NCBI RefSeq assembly: GCF_000429425.1 | Contig: NZ_KE386902.1 | Coordinates: 175,481 to 239,480, forward strand | Origin: Algoriphagus mannitolivorans DSM 15301 | Lineage (GTDB): Bacteria > Bacteroidota > Bacteroidia > Cytophagales > Cyclobacteriaceae | DNA: 64,000 nucleotides | Direction of reading: 5' to 3' | Part shown: in pieces, positions 1-8,538 of the stretch | Layout of the letters: every line of letters starts with the position of its first letter | Numbering within the stretch: position 1 is the stretch's first letter | The notes under the pieces: generated by a model | Seen by the model: only the letters and a program-made list of their open reading frames with translations | Told to the model about the DNA's origin: nothing | The model's database searches: none | Made by a program: the position numbers and the translations under genes

Positions 1-74
1 GAACCCGTCAGGCGGCGATTACCAACGAGATCCTTGAGATCGTAGCTGGTGCCAACGCATTGGGAGGAAAATAA
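1..74 (+). CDS. atpG: ATP synthase F1 gamma subunit, C-terminal end (partial)
   Basis: Only the last 23 codons are inside the window, read from base 3 to the TAA at 72-74. The residues RQAAITNEILEIVAGANAL match the C-terminal helix of the F1 gamma subunit, where RQAxITxEIxEIVxGAxAL is a hallmark. Gamma is the rotating central stalk that couples proton flow through Fo to catalysis in the alpha/beta hexamer at the inner membrane. The rest of the gene lies before the window. A rho-independent terminator follows at 98-130, so atpG probably ends its transcription unit. Confidence 0.88.
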   Translation, partial: TRQAAITNEILEIVAGANALGGK

Positions 75-97
75 CATCACAATAGATCCAAACTCAG

Positions 98-130
98 AAC
101 CACAGCTCCAAGGGCTGTGGTTTTTTATTT
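98..130 (+). terminator. Rho-independent terminator after atpG
   Basis: A perfect 9-bp stem (AACCACAGC at 98-106 and GCTGTGGTT at 114-122) with a 7-nt loop is followed by a T-rich tail to about 130. It lies 24 bp after the atpG stop codon. Confidence 0.85.
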
Positions 131-189
131 TTTCTAGGTTTACTAATTCCATTTAAATGGCTAGTTTAATTCAATAAACTACTCCGGCC

Positions 190-1758
190 ATGAAGAATTT
201 TTCCTTTATTATTCCCCTCTTAGGAATAGGATTGCTTTTTTCCTCTTGTTCCAAAAAGTCCAATGACGAAAAACCACCCAATATCATTTTTATCCTAGCC
301 GATGATATGGGGTATGGAGACCTGAAAGCATTTTATTCGGACAGTAAAATCCAAACACCCCATCTAGACCAATTGGCAATGGAAGGGATGATTTTTACCG
401 ATGCCCACACCACTTCTGCAGTTTGTACTCCTTCCCGGTATGCTCTGCTCACAGGCCGATACAATTGGAGGACTAGCTTGAAAAAGGGTGTTTTGACTGG
501 GGAATCCAAAGCCTTGATTCCCAAAGAAAGAACAATAGTTGCCTCACTATTAAAGTCTAGAGGATACCAAACTGCTTTTATTGGAAAATGGCATTTAGGA
601 TGGGATTGGGCTTTGAAGGTGGATTCCATAAGTCAAATTGGATCTGGGGAATCTGTCAATTATGAGTTGGTTGATTTCTCCAAACCTATCCAGAATGGCC
701 CCAATACCTTGGGTTTTGAGTACAGCTATGCGCTTCCTGCTTCTTTGGACATGGCACCTTATGTCTATGTAGAAAATGGAAAAGTAACCCAAGAACCTGA
801 TAGAGTTACAATTGATGAAGGAGAATATTCCTGGTGGAGAAAAGGACCGACTTCCCCAGATTTTATCCATGAAGAGGTTACCCCAAACTTTTTTACCCGA
901 GCAATTCAATACATAGAAAATCAATCCAATGAGGAAAAGCCATTTTTCCTTTACCTAGCCTTGCCTTCCCCTCACACACCAATTCTTCCAGCTGAAGCCT
1001 GGCAAGGGAAAAGCGGATTGCTCCCCTATGCTGATTTTGTCATGATGATCGATGATTATATCGGTCAAGTCAATCAAGCGTTGAAGGCTGCAGGAATAGA
1101 AGAAAATACCTTGCTTATTTTTTCCAGTGACAATGGATGTGCTCCTGCGGCAGGCTTTACTAAATTGGTTGAAATGGGGCATTTTCCCAGTGCTCATTTT
1201 AGAGGGCATAAAGCCGACATCTATGAAGGAGGACATCGGGTTCCTTTTATAGCCAAATGGCCTTCCAAAATTATGGCTGGTTCTTCTCGTGATGAGACCA
1301 TCTCTTTGATTGATTTTTTTGCCACGGCAGCGGAGATCGCCAACTATTCAATTCCTGACCATGAAGGGGAGGATAGCTACTCTTTGTTTCCTCTTTTTAA
1401 TTCAGAAAATCAACCGAAAGGGTTTCGTGAGGCCACTGTGTTTCACTCTGTGGATGGAAGTTTTGCCATCCGAAAAGGAGATTGGAAACTGATTCTTGCT
1501 AAAGGCTCTGGGGGCTGGAGTTTTCCTAGGCCTGGAGATCCTGCAGAAGCTAATCTCCCTGAAGTACAACTTTATAATTTGGCCACAGATCCTGGAGAGT
1601 CCAAGAATCTAGAAGCAGAAGAAAAGGATAAAGTTCTTGAATTAAAACAAACTTTAATCCGGTATATCCAAGAGGGAAGGAGTACTCCCGGAATTCCCCA
1701 GTCCAATGATCCTTTTGAAGGAGTATGGAAGCAAGTTTGGTTTATGAATGAGAATTAA
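190..1758 (+). CDS. Sulfatase (arylsulfatase family S1) lipoprotein
   Basis: A 522-residue sulfatase that hydrolyses a sulfate ester; the substrate cannot be told from sequence. The N-terminus is a lipoprotein signal peptide ending in a lipobox with Cys20, so the mature enzyme should be anchored in the periplasm or on the cell surface. The active-site motif C79-T-P-S-R83 is the cysteine type that is converted to formylglycine by a sulfatase-modifying enzyme, none of which is encoded here. The metal-site segment LADDMGYGD holds Asp38 and Asp39, and a later SSDNG supplies the other calcium ligands. Length is typical of the family. It stands alone, with no SusCD pair or polysaccharide locus beside it. 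The following hairpin probably terminates it. Confidence 0.92.
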   Translation: MKNFSFIIPLLGIGLLFSSCSKKSNDEKPPNIIFILADDMGYGDLKAFYSDSKIQTPHLDQLAMEGMIFTDAHTTSAVCTPSRYALLTGRYNWRTSLKKGVLTGESKALIPKERTIVASLLKSRGYQTAFIGKWHLGWDWALKVDSISQIGSGESVNYELVDFSKPIQNGPNTLGFEYSYALPASLDMAPYVYVENGKVTQEPDRVTIDEGEYSWWRKGPTSPDFIHEEVTPNFFTRAIQYIENQSNEEKPFFLYLALPSPHTPILPAEAWQGKSGLLPYADFVMMIDDYIGQVNQALKAAGIEENTLLIFSSDNGCAPAAGFTKLVEMGHFPSAHFRGHKADIYEGGHRVPFIAKWPSKIMAGSSRDETISLIDFFATAAEIANYSIPDHEGEDSYSLFPLFNSENQPKGFREATVFHSVDGSFAIRKGDWKLILAKGSGGWSFPRPGDPAEANLPEVQLYNLATDPGESKNLEAEEKDKVLELKQTLIRYIQEGRSTPGIPQSNDPFEGVWKQVWFMNEN

Positions 1759-1764
1759 TAGATT

Positions 1765-1806
1765 TCCGGATTAGGCTATAAAAATTACTTCCAAACCTAA
1801 TCCGGA
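1765..1806. terminator. Bidirectional terminator between convergent sulfatase and SGNH hydrolase
   Basis: An 11-bp perfect inverted repeat (TCCGGATTAGG at 1765-1775, CCTAATCCGGA at 1796-1806) lies between two convergent genes. The loop is about 20 nt and the flanks are T/A-rich in both directions. Confidence 0.7.
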
Positions 1807-1813
1807 TTTCTGT

Positions 1814-2449
1814 TTACATCATGATTCTTCTGGCAATCACCTGAGCCATAATGGTCAATCCTTCCTTGTTAGGATGAACTCCGTCAGGGAGCAGTTCGGG
1901 TTTATCCATCAAAGGAGTGTATAAATCAATCACCTCGGCACCTGACTTTTGGATAATATCGAATAGCATCAAACGCTGCTCATTGTGCATGATCTCAGGG
2001 TTGATACCAAAGTTTACCTTAGTGACCGGTACCGGAATGATGATGTAGATCTTCCCATCTTTGGGCATATTTTCGCGGAATTCGGCGATCATGTCCAAAT
2101 AGTCTTTGACAAAATCCTCCTTATGAGCCCAGTTTTGAGGCTTAGAGTCATTGGTTCCGAGTTTTATCAAAAGCACGTCAGGGTGAAAATTTTTCGCCTC
2201 CTGAAACTGAGGCTCATTCCAATAAGGGTAATCTCCTTTGCGGAGCATAGTCCTTCCACTGACTCCAAAATTTTTCACCTCGTAAGAATCCCCAAGTAAA
2301 GACCCGACTTGGAGCGGGTAGCTATCCGGATTTTCCCTTCCGGGGCCTTGGGTGATGCTGTTTCCCACAAAGGCGACTTTGATGGGAGCCTGTGCAAATG
2401 TGAGACAGCTTATCAAAGCTGCTGCAACCAGTAGTGTTAATTTTTTCAT
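1814..2449 (-). CDS. Secreted SGNH/GDSL-family esterase
   Basis: A 211-residue secreted serine esterase of the SGNH/GDSL fold. A cleavable signal peptide (about residues 1-19, ending FAQ) is followed by block I FVGNSITQG with nucleophile Ser31. Block III is the GTNDS segment, and block V is DGVHPNKEG with the catalytic Asp and His. In Bacteroidota such proteins usually remove acetyl groups from glycans or sialic acids, but the substrate here is unknown. It converges on the sulfatase. The shared accessory, carbohydrate-ester flavour of the two is suggestive only. Confidence 0.88.
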   Translation of the reverse strand: MKKLTLLVAAALISCLTFAQAPIKVAFVGNSITQGPGRENPDSYPLQVGSLLGDSYEVKNFGVSGRTMLRKGDYPYWNEPQFQEAKNFHPDVLLIKLGTNDSKPQNWAHKEDFVKDYLDMIAEFRENMPKDGKIYIIIPVPVTKVNFGINPEIMHNEQRLMLFDIIQKSGAEVIDLYTPLMDKPELLPDGVHPNKEGLTIMAQVIARRIMM

Positions 2450-2577
2450 AGGTTAGGTTTTGGGTTGGTGCAATGATTTGTTTTTTTCAATCCACGATAA
2501 TTTTCTGAAAATAGAAATATTTGGAATAAATCAACTTGGTTTAGTGATCACTGGCATTAGCCCTTTATTTTTAACTC

Positions 2578-3414
2578 ATGAAATTGGCTGAAAAACTTTG
2601 GCACTATGTTTCCCTGCTATCCCTAGATGTGGCTTTGGGGGCGATGGCAGGCCTTCTGTTTTTCTCCCAACTCTTGAGGGTTGATATTGGCTGGCAGATA
2701 TTTCTCCTTTTGGGGTTGGCTGTATGGAGCATCTATACAGGAGATCATTTGTGGGATGCCAATCAAGCTAAGGTCTTAGTTTCCCATCGGCATAGCTTTC
2801 ATGCAAAAAATAAAAAAACACTAAGCGGAATCCTTTTGCTGGTGGTGCTGCTGGGAATGACTTTGGCCTTTAGGATCCTTGGCTTGGGGAAAGAGTTCTA
2901 CCTGAGTGTGATTTTGGGAGGTGTGATTCTCTTGACTATGATCCTTTTGAGAAAAGCAGGGAGAGCTTCTGGATACCTTAAGGAATTTAGCACCTCAGTT
3001 TTTTATGTCTTGGGCATTGCCTGGATACCCATGCTTCGAGCAAATCCGGAAGACCTTATTCTGAAGCCTCTTTTATTCTTCCTTTTTTTTATTGCATTGG
3101 CTTTTTTAAATCTCCTGATGCTTGCGGAATTAGACAGGAAAGATGATCGGGCACAAGGATTTGCTTCCGTGGCAGCAATGATGGATCCGGGTAAATTGAT
3201 TCTAGGAATCCGGAGATTGAATTTCCTTTTGATATTTCTAGGTCTGGCGGGATTTATTTTGCTCAATTCGTTTTACCGGCCATTTACCTGTGTGTTGATG
3301 CTGATTGCGCTGATTCATTTCTTGAGCTTTTTCAGGACAAACCTGAGTGCTGAAGCCAAAAGGAAAAGAATGGAAGCCAGTTTTTTGTTGCCCTGGCTTC
3401 TTTTGGTTCTTTAG
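2578..3414 (+). CDS. UbiA-like multi-pass membrane protein
   Basis: A 278-residue integral membrane protein with about seven to eight hydrophobic segments. The loop after the second segment has GDHLWDANQ (Asp56, Asp60) followed by a conserved-looking RHSFH stretch. This resembles the first Asp-rich loop of UbiA-superfamily prenyltransferases in a divergent form (DxxxD rather than NDxxDxxxD). A second polar loop, LAELDRKDD, could be the second Asp motif. The prenyl-transfer role is therefore only a suggestion. Its stop codon overlaps the end of the convergent acyl-CoA dehydrogenase gene by 4 bp. Confidence 0.6.
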   Translation: MKLAEKLWHYVSLLSLDVALGAMAGLLFFSQLLRVDIGWQIFLLLGLAVWSIYTGDHLWDANQAKVLVSHRHSFHAKNKKTLSGILLLVVLLGMTLAFRILGLGKEFYLSVILGGVILLTMILLRKAGRASGYLKEFSTSVFYVLGIAWIPMLRANPEDLILKPLLFFLFFIALAFLNLLMLAELDRKDDRAQGFASVAAMMDPGKLILGIRRLNFLLIFLGLAGFILLNSFYRPFTCVLMLIALIHFLSFFRTNLSAEAKRKRMEASFLLPWLLLVL

Positions 3415-4769
3415 ACAAAAGCGCTGTGACCAGTAATGGCCCTACCTACGATCAGGGAATTGATTTCCTTGGTGCCTTCATAAGAATAGACTGCTTCGGC
3501 ATCCGCAACGAATCTCGCGATGTCATGCTGGAGCAGAATGCCATTTCCTCCAAAAAGCTCGCGGGCCTGATCTACAATGGAACGCATTCTCAGCGTACAA
3601 AAAACCTTCGCCAAGGAAGCATGCTCATCAAGCAAATCGCCCTCATCCTGCATCTGAGATAGTCGGAAGACCATGGTCTGCATGGCAGTCAAATCCCCCA
3701 ACATGGTCACCAAAAGGTCTTGGACCAGCTGAAAAGAAGCAATCGGGCGTCCAAATTGTTCCCGCTCGTTGGTATAAGCTAGAGCTAATTCATAGGCTCC
3801 CCGCGCACATCCCACGGCTTGCCAGGCTACACCTGCTCGAGTCATGCGCAAAACTTTAGCCGTGTCACGGAATGAGTTGGCATTTTGAAGTCGGTCACTT
3901 TCGGGGACTTCACAGTTGGTCATGGTGATCAGGGCATTCTGGACAGTTCTTAGGGCCATTTTATCCTCGAGTTTTTCCGCTTTAAATCCCGGATTATCTT
4001 TTCGAACAATAAATCCTTTTACCTGATTGTCATCCAAATCTCTGGCCCAGATGACGGTCATGTCAGAGAAAGTCGCATTCCCAATCCATTTTTTTTGTCC
4101 ATTTAAAATCCAGGAGTCCCCCTCTTTTTTGCATGTGGTTGTAAGACCTCCTGCTGCTCCTGAGCCCACTTCCGGTTCAGTCAGCCCAAAAGCCCCGATT
4201 TTTTCAAGCTTCTGCATCGCTGGAAGCCATTCTTGTTTTTGCTCTTCGGAGCCGCAGAGGTAAATCGAACCCATGGCAAGTCCACTCTGTACCCCAAAAA
4301 AAGTGGAGATTGACGTGTCCACTCTCGCCATTTCCATGGCGATAAACCCTTCCAAAAGGGCAGAATGCCCCGGGCATCCATAGCCCTGGTACGTTAGGCC
4401 TGCAATGTCCAACTCCGCCATTTTCGGGATAATATGCATGGGGAACTCGGCCCGGTTCCAATAGTCATTGGCAATCGGTTTGATTTCCCGCTCCATAAAC
4501 TCCCTCACCCGGAGCTGAATCTCTCTTTCATGTTTGGGAAGGCTTTTGCCCAACTCGTAAAAGTCCCCATTGATCGGAGGAATTTCTTTGGGCTTCCCTC
4601 CGCCCTTGAGCATTCCCATCATTCTACTCAAGTCGGACTCACTCATTTGAGAGACTAATCCTACCATTTTCGGCAAATCTACTTTTTGGGATAGCTTTGC
4701 GATCTGGTCCAAATCAATGGAGGAAAGCAATTGGCGAATTCCGCTGATCTTATTCAGGAGATTTTTCAT
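3411..4769 (-). CDS. Acyl-CoA dehydrogenase, glutaryl-CoA dehydrogenase-like
   Basis: A 452-residue FAD-dependent acyl-CoA dehydrogenase. After an unusual N-terminal extension of about 70 residues come the alpha-helical, beta (FGLTEPEVGSGAAG, flavin and substrate contacts) and C-terminal helical domains. The C-terminal motif YEGTKEINSLIVGRAITG carries the candidate catalytic base Glu431. It is closer to the GcdH/ACOX4 branch (YEGTxxINxLIxGRxITG) than to short-chain dehydrogenases. It probably acts in cytosolic acyl-CoA or glutaryl-CoA oxidation with an electron-transfer flavoprotein. The alternative is a long-chain or branched-chain enzyme of the same fold. It is monocistronic here and convergent with the preceding gene. 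Confidence 0.85.
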   Translation of the reverse strand: MKNLLNKISGIRQLLSSIDLDQIAKLSQKVDLPKMVGLVSQMSESDLSRMMGMLKGGGKPKEIPPINGDFYELGKSLPKHEREIQLRVREFMEREIKPIANDYWNRAEFPMHIIPKMAELDIAGLTYQGYGCPGHSALLEGFIAMEMARVDTSISTFFGVQSGLAMGSIYLCGSEEQKQEWLPAMQKLEKIGAFGLTEPEVGSGAAGGLTTTCKKEGDSWILNGQKKWIGNATFSDMTVIWARDLDDNQVKGFIVRKDNPGFKAEKLEDKMALRTVQNALITMTNCEVPESDRLQNANSFRDTAKVLRMTRAGVAWQAVGCARGAYELALAYTNEREQFGRPIASFQLVQDLLVTMLGDLTAMQTMVFRLSQMQDEGDLLDEHASLAKVFCTLRMRSIVDQARELFGGNGILLQHDIARFVADAEAVYSYEGTKEINSLIVGRAITGHSAFV

Positions 4770-4810
4770 AAAAAGTTGTTTTGGGTTAGAGTTATAAGCA
4801 ATATAAACTT

Positions 4811-5413
4811 ATGTCCGACAACTATGGTTTCTTGGCCCCTTTTTATCAAATGCTGTCTCAGGCAGTTTTTGGCAAAAAGATCCTAGAGGCCAACCAAGCA
4901 TTTTTGGATGACATTCTCGATCAAGAATTGATTTTTATAGGTGGTGGAGACGGGACAGCCTACCAGGAATATGGAAATCAACTGAAAGGATTTTACTTTG
5001 AAAAATCTGCCAAGATGCTTCAGCTAGCCCGTAAAAATCTGCATCATTCGCATTTACACTTTGTCCACGGGGAATATACCGGGCATAATAAAGGAGACTG
5101 TTTTTTTCTTCCTTTCCTCTTGGATTCTCTCCAGGATGAGGAGATTGAGCAATTACTGGAAAAAATCAAAAGCTCAATTTCTGAATCTGGAAAAGTGGTG
5201 GTCAGTGATTTTTTTTCGCCCCAAACATTTCGACAAAACCTACTCCTACAAGTGATGTTGCTGTTTTTTCGAATTTTCACCAATCATCCTAGAAAAGACC
5301 TTCCGGATTACTCAAGATTATTCCAAAAGACAGGGTATAGGCTTTTGGAAGAAAAGGTATGGCATAAGGGTTGGATCAGAGCTCAGGTTTATGTTTTGGA
5401 GCCTGAGGACTGA
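4811..5413 (+). CDS. Class I SAM-dependent methyltransferase-like protein
   Basis: A 200-residue cytosolic protein with a Rossmann-type methyltransferase layout. Motif I is IFIGGGDGTAYQEYG (glycine-rich AdoMet loop), preceded by a helix beginning with NYGFLAPFYQMLS. That kind of start is seen in UbiE/COQ5-like enzymes. A later KVVVSDFF segment fits the post-motif strand. The acidic residue expected at the end of strand beta-2 is not obvious (YFEKSAKML). The substrate is unknown. It starts 41 bp from the divergent acyl-CoA dehydrogenase, and its 3' end overlaps the convergent DUF983 gene by 25 bp. Confidence 0.7.
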   Translation: MSDNYGFLAPFYQMLSQAVFGKKILEANQAFLDDILDQELIFIGGGDGTAYQEYGNQLKGFYFEKSAKMLQLARKNLHHSHLHFVHGEYTGHNKGDCFFLPFLLDSLQDEEIEQLLEKIKSSISESGKVVVSDFFSPQTFRQNLLLQVMLLFFRIFTNHPRKDLPDYSRLFQKTGYRLLEEKVWHKGWIRAQVYVLEPED

Positions 5414-5787
5414 CTTTTTTTCTCAAAAGGAACAAAGATGGAAATCCAAATAGCTCTGCTCCATCTGAAAAACAGAGGTAGGAAAACTACAGCCGAAATC
5501 CCCATAATTGCCAAGAGAGTGAGGATGGAGAAATCCTCAGTAAGATTGGAATAAAGTACCCAGACGGCTATAAAAAGAGTGGTATTGAAGGCATAGCTGA
5601 TGAACATTGCTCCAAAATAAAACCCCGGCTCTGGCTCAAAAGTCTGACTACACGTCGGACAGCTTTTATTCATTTCAAAAAGTTGCTTGGGATTGCTTGG
5701 GTTATTTCCAACAAAGAGATCGCCTTTTCGGCATTTCGGGCATTTGCAAGAAATTATGCTTTGAATTAGGGAAGGGGCATCGGTCAT
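5389..5787 (-). CDS. DUF983 family membrane protein
   Basis: A 132-residue protein with the DUF983 architecture. An N-terminal zinc-ribbon-like part has two paired-cysteine knuckles (CKCPKC near residue 13 and CPTC near residue 43). The motif EPGFYFGAMFISY follows, then two transmembrane helices and a short basic tail. The function of DUF983 is not known. Its stop region overlaps the convergent methyltransferase gene by 25 bp. It begins just after the ceramidase-like gene, which lies upstream on the other side in the same orientation. Confidence 0.85.
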   Translation of the reverse strand: MTDAPSLIQSIISCKCPKCRKGDLFVGNNPSNPKQLFEMNKSCPTCSQTFEPEPGFYFGAMFISYAFNTTLFIAVWVLYSNLTEDFSILTLLAIMGISAVVFLPLFFRWSRAIWISIFVPFEKKSQSSGSKT

Positions 5788-5794
5788 GGTAGAG

Positions 5795-7147
5795 TTATTT
5801 TCCTGCTCGTTGGATTATTTTCTGGATCATTTGATCAAAGTATGTTCCATTCCCAGGACCATACCAATTCATCTCTCTTACTTCATGAAAGCGCTCGTCA
5901 TACAATTCATCCGGAGTGATATATCCGATATAACCTCCATTGAAAGTTGTCACGATCAATTTCAATCTCCGGCTTTGGGCCAGTTTTTCCCATTCCTCAT
6001 AGAAAACCCCGGAAAGCTCACCCGAAGAAGCGACAAATAAAATGTTTCCAACCAAGGAAATGTCCAGATGGGCATTGGTGTCTCCCACCAAATAGCGAAA
6101 CAGCCAAGGTCTTATTCTCAAGTCTTCTGAAATTCTCAAATGAGGCTCCCGAAGGGAAATGTTCAGCCTCGAATATTCGATTCTTGGGTTGTTATTGGAA
6201 GCAAAAGCGGTCATCCTAAGCCAAATCACCGAATCCAGACTGGCTACATATTCCTGTAGCTGTTCCAAAGATTTTCCCTTGACCAAGGGCCGGTGACTGC
6301 CTACAGTACCTGCAGCATAAAGTGCGAAATCATAATCCCTTTCCTCCATTTTCCGGGTGAGATATTTAGGGTAATCTCCAGATAGCCCCATGAATTTTGG
6401 ATCCAAGCAAGTGGCATGCGCAGAATAGGTGAAGAAGACTGCCTTGGTCTGATCTCTTTTGGAAAAAATAACTTGCCGGACAAAGGGATCAAAAGGACCG
6501 TCCTGAATAAACCGATTGGCTACATGGTTTTCAGCACTGGTCTTTCGGTAGCTGATGGATACCGTATCCTGAGAGGAAAGTGCATCTTTCAAAGCTTCCA
6601 CGCTTTTATCAACCAAGAGCTTTACAATTGCTTCGTCATACCCTCCAAAGGCCATTTCGCCTAAGGGTCCAGGCATGTAGCCTCCCATTCCGGAATGGGT
6701 ATGCGTGGCAGTGAAAATCAATTGGTCTAAGGGCAAATCTGCTTTCTTCACTCCTTCTTCCACGGCTTTTGCCAGTTCAGGATGGACGATCAGGAGTTCA
6801 AAGTTCAGCCAAGCCAACTGGCTTTTTCCATTGGAAAGTGTAAGTGCTTTAACAAAACTGCTATCCTGCACAAATTCATAGGGGCCACGAGGCGCATATC
6901 CAACCAGATCAACCGGCCGGTTGGGAGTGGTATTTCTCTTTGCCCAGCCTGCCAGCCAAGCTTCCCCCTGAGATCCTGTCCATGGAGTTTTGTCTAGCCT
7001 GTCGAGTGTTTCTCGGTAGAAATCCTGAGCTTGAATCGGGGTTCGATCTACCCTGGTAATGGTAAGGAGGCCGATTACTAGCAAAAAAATAAAAGCCCAA
7101 AGAACGATCTTTAGGGCCTTTTTAAGTACTTCTGAAGAATTTTTCAT
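5795..7147 (-). CDS. Neutral/alkaline ceramidase-like hydrolase, membrane-anchored
   Basis: A 450-residue protein with one N-terminal membrane helix (about residues 13-30) and a periplasmic domain. The domain resembles the N-terminal domain of neutral/alkaline non-lysosomal ceramidase (PF04734). The diagnostic stretch is FTATHTHSGMGGY, corresponding to the ceramidase THTHSGPGGY segment with the catalytic serine and a zinc histidine. Full-length ceramidases have about 650 residues and a C-terminal immunoglobulin-like domain, which is absent here. Family members of this length are common in Bacteroidota, and their substrate (sphingolipid or other amide) is not established. The start ATG at 7147 puts the hydrophobic helix right at the N-terminus. 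Confidence 0.8.
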   Translation of the reverse strand: MKNSSEVLKKALKIVLWAFIFLLVIGLLTITRVDRTPIQAQDFYRETLDRLDKTPWTGSQGEAWLAGWAKRNTTPNRPVDLVGYAPRGPYEFVQDSSFVKALTLSNGKSQLAWLNFELLIVHPELAKAVEEGVKKADLPLDQLIFTATHTHSGMGGYMPGPLGEMAFGGYDEAIVKLLVDKSVEALKDALSSQDTVSISYRKTSAENHVANRFIQDGPFDPFVRQVIFSKRDQTKAVFFTYSAHATCLDPKFMGLSGDYPKYLTRKMEERDYDFALYAAGTVGSHRPLVKGKSLEQLQEYVASLDSVIWLRMTAFASNNNPRIEYSRLNISLREPHLRISEDLRIRPWLFRYLVGDTNAHLDISLVGNILFVASSGELSGVFYEEWEKLAQSRRLKLIVTTFNGGYIGYITPDELYDERFHEVREMNWYGPGNGTYFDQMIQKIIQRAGK

Positions 7148-7183
7148 GAATTAAATTCTTTGAAAAATGAGTGCTGGAAATTT

Positions 7184-7239
7184 CAATAACCAATAACCAA
7201 TAACCAATAACCAATAACCAATAACCAATAACCAATAAT
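7184..7239. repeat. Heptanucleotide tandem array, unit CAATAAC, 8 copies
   Basis: Seven perfect copies of CAATAAC are followed by one copy ending in T, in the spacer between the ceramidase-like gene and purM. A reading frame runs through it on the minus strand but only encodes a YWLLVIG heptad artefact. It sits immediately beside a second array with a different heptamer. Confidence 0.97.
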
Positions 7240-7254
7240 TTATTTTCTATGTAA

Positions 7255-7302
7255 GAATATCGAATATCGAATACCGAATATCGAATATCGAATATCGAAT
7301 TC
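7255..7302. repeat. Heptanucleotide tandem array, unit GAATATC, 6 copies
   Basis: Six in-register copies of GAATATC (one with TACC) at 7255-7296 plus a partial GAATTC lie 15 bp from the CAATAAC array. The array ends directly at the purM stop codon. Confidence 0.95.
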
Positions 7303-8466
7303 TTAATATTCAAAGGTTCCGTAAGGGCTGTGGATGGTTACTTTCTTGCTTTCATGCGGTTCTACTCTTCCGATGATCTGAGCCTCCACTCCGTAGGATT
7401 CTGCAATGTCGATGATTTCCTCAGCATAGCGTTCGTCCAAATAGACTTCCATGCGGTGCCCCATATTGAATACCTTGTACATTTCCTTCCAATCTGTTCC
7501 GCTTTCCTCCTGAATGATTTTGAACAAAGGAGGAGTTTCAAAAAGGTTGTCTTTAATGACATGCACTTTATCCACGAAGTGAAGAACCTTGGTCTGGGCG
7601 CCTCCGCTGCAATGCACCAATCCATGGATTTTGGGACGCATGTAGTTCAAGACATCCACCATAATCGGCGCATAGGTTCTCGTAGGAGAAAGTACCAACT
7701 TGCCGATATTGACAGGCGCTCCGGGAGCTGGGTCAGTCAGGTTATATTTCCCCGCATACACTAATTCCTCTGGTACGGAGGGATCGAAGCTTTCCGGGTA
7801 TTTGGTTTTTAAAACTTTATTGAAGACATCATGGCGGGCGGAAGTCAATCCATTGCTTCCCATTCCACCGTTGTATTCTTTCTCATATTTGGCCTGGCCA
7901 AAAGATGCCAAACCTACGATCACATCTCCTGCCTGAATTTTGTCATTGCTGATGACCTCATCTCTCCTCATTCGGCAGGTCACGGTACTGTCCACAATGA
8001 TAGTTCGCACCAGATCTCCAACATCGGCAGTTTCACCTCCTGTAAGAACGGCGTTCACTCCGTTGTCACGAAGCATTTGAAGGACCTCTTCAGTGCCTTC
8101 GATAATGGCAGAAATCACTTCTCCCGGGACCAGATTTTTGTTTCGTCCAATCGTGGAGGATACCAAGATGTTATTGATTGCCCCTACGCAAAGCAAGTCA
8201 TCGGTATTCATGATGATTGCGTCTTGTGCAATTCCTTTCCACACACTTAAATCACCGGTTTCTTTCCAATAAAGGTAGGCTAGAGACGACTTTGTTCCAG
8301 CTCCATCGGCATGCATGATGTTGCAGAAATCAGGGTCATTGCCAAGGGTGTCTTCTACGATTTTGCAAAAAGCCTGTGGGAAAAGCCCCTTGTCCAATTT
8401 AGAAATGGCCTTATGTACATCTTCTTTGGAGGCGGAAACACCGCGCTGCATATAGCGCTCGTTCAT
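7303..8466 (-). CDS. purM: Phosphoribosylformylglycinamidine cyclo-ligase (AIR synthetase), Bacteroidota type
   Basis: A 387-residue PurM-family enzyme that closes the imidazole ring of AIR from FGAM with ATP in de novo purine synthesis, in the cytosol. Recognisable features are ADGAGTKSSLAY near residue 55 (PurM dimer and ATP site), MNTDDLLCVGA, and LTGGETADVGDLV. These are followed by the second alpha/beta domain with GMGSNGLTSARHDVF. It is longer than the about 345 residues of the E. coli enzyme, as usual for the Bacteroidota form. No other pur genes lie nearby. The stop codon abuts a heptamer array. Confidence 0.88.
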   Translation of the reverse strand: MNERYMQRGVSASKEDVHKAISKLDKGLFPQAFCKIVEDTLGNDPDFCNIMHADGAGTKSSLAYLYWKETGDLSVWKGIAQDAIIMNTDDLLCVGAINNILVSSTIGRNKNLVPGEVISAIIEGTEEVLQMLRDNGVNAVLTGGETADVGDLVRTIIVDSTVTCRMRRDEVISNDKIQAGDVIVGLASFGQAKYEKEYNGGMGSNGLTSARHDVFNKVLKTKYPESFDPSVPEELVYAGKYNLTDPAPGAPVNIGKLVLSPTRTYAPIMVDVLNYMRPKIHGLVHCSGGAQTKVLHFVDKVHVIKDNLFETPPLFKIIQEESGTDWKEMYKVFNMGHRMEVYLDERYAEEIIDIAESYGVEAQIIGRVEPHESKKVTIHSPYGTFEY

Positions 8467-8538
8467 AGCGAAGGAGAAATTTGGTTAGGACAAAGGTAAA
8501 CCATTTAAAAATTGAAAGATTGAAAAATTGACTCAATT

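Noticed and set aside
7122-7313. 63-codon minus-strand open frame over the heptamer arrays
   Set aside because: The translation is pure heptad repeat (YWLLVIG, FDIRYSV). A 7-bp repeat stays open because its three phases happen to lack stop codons. No gene-like start or composition.
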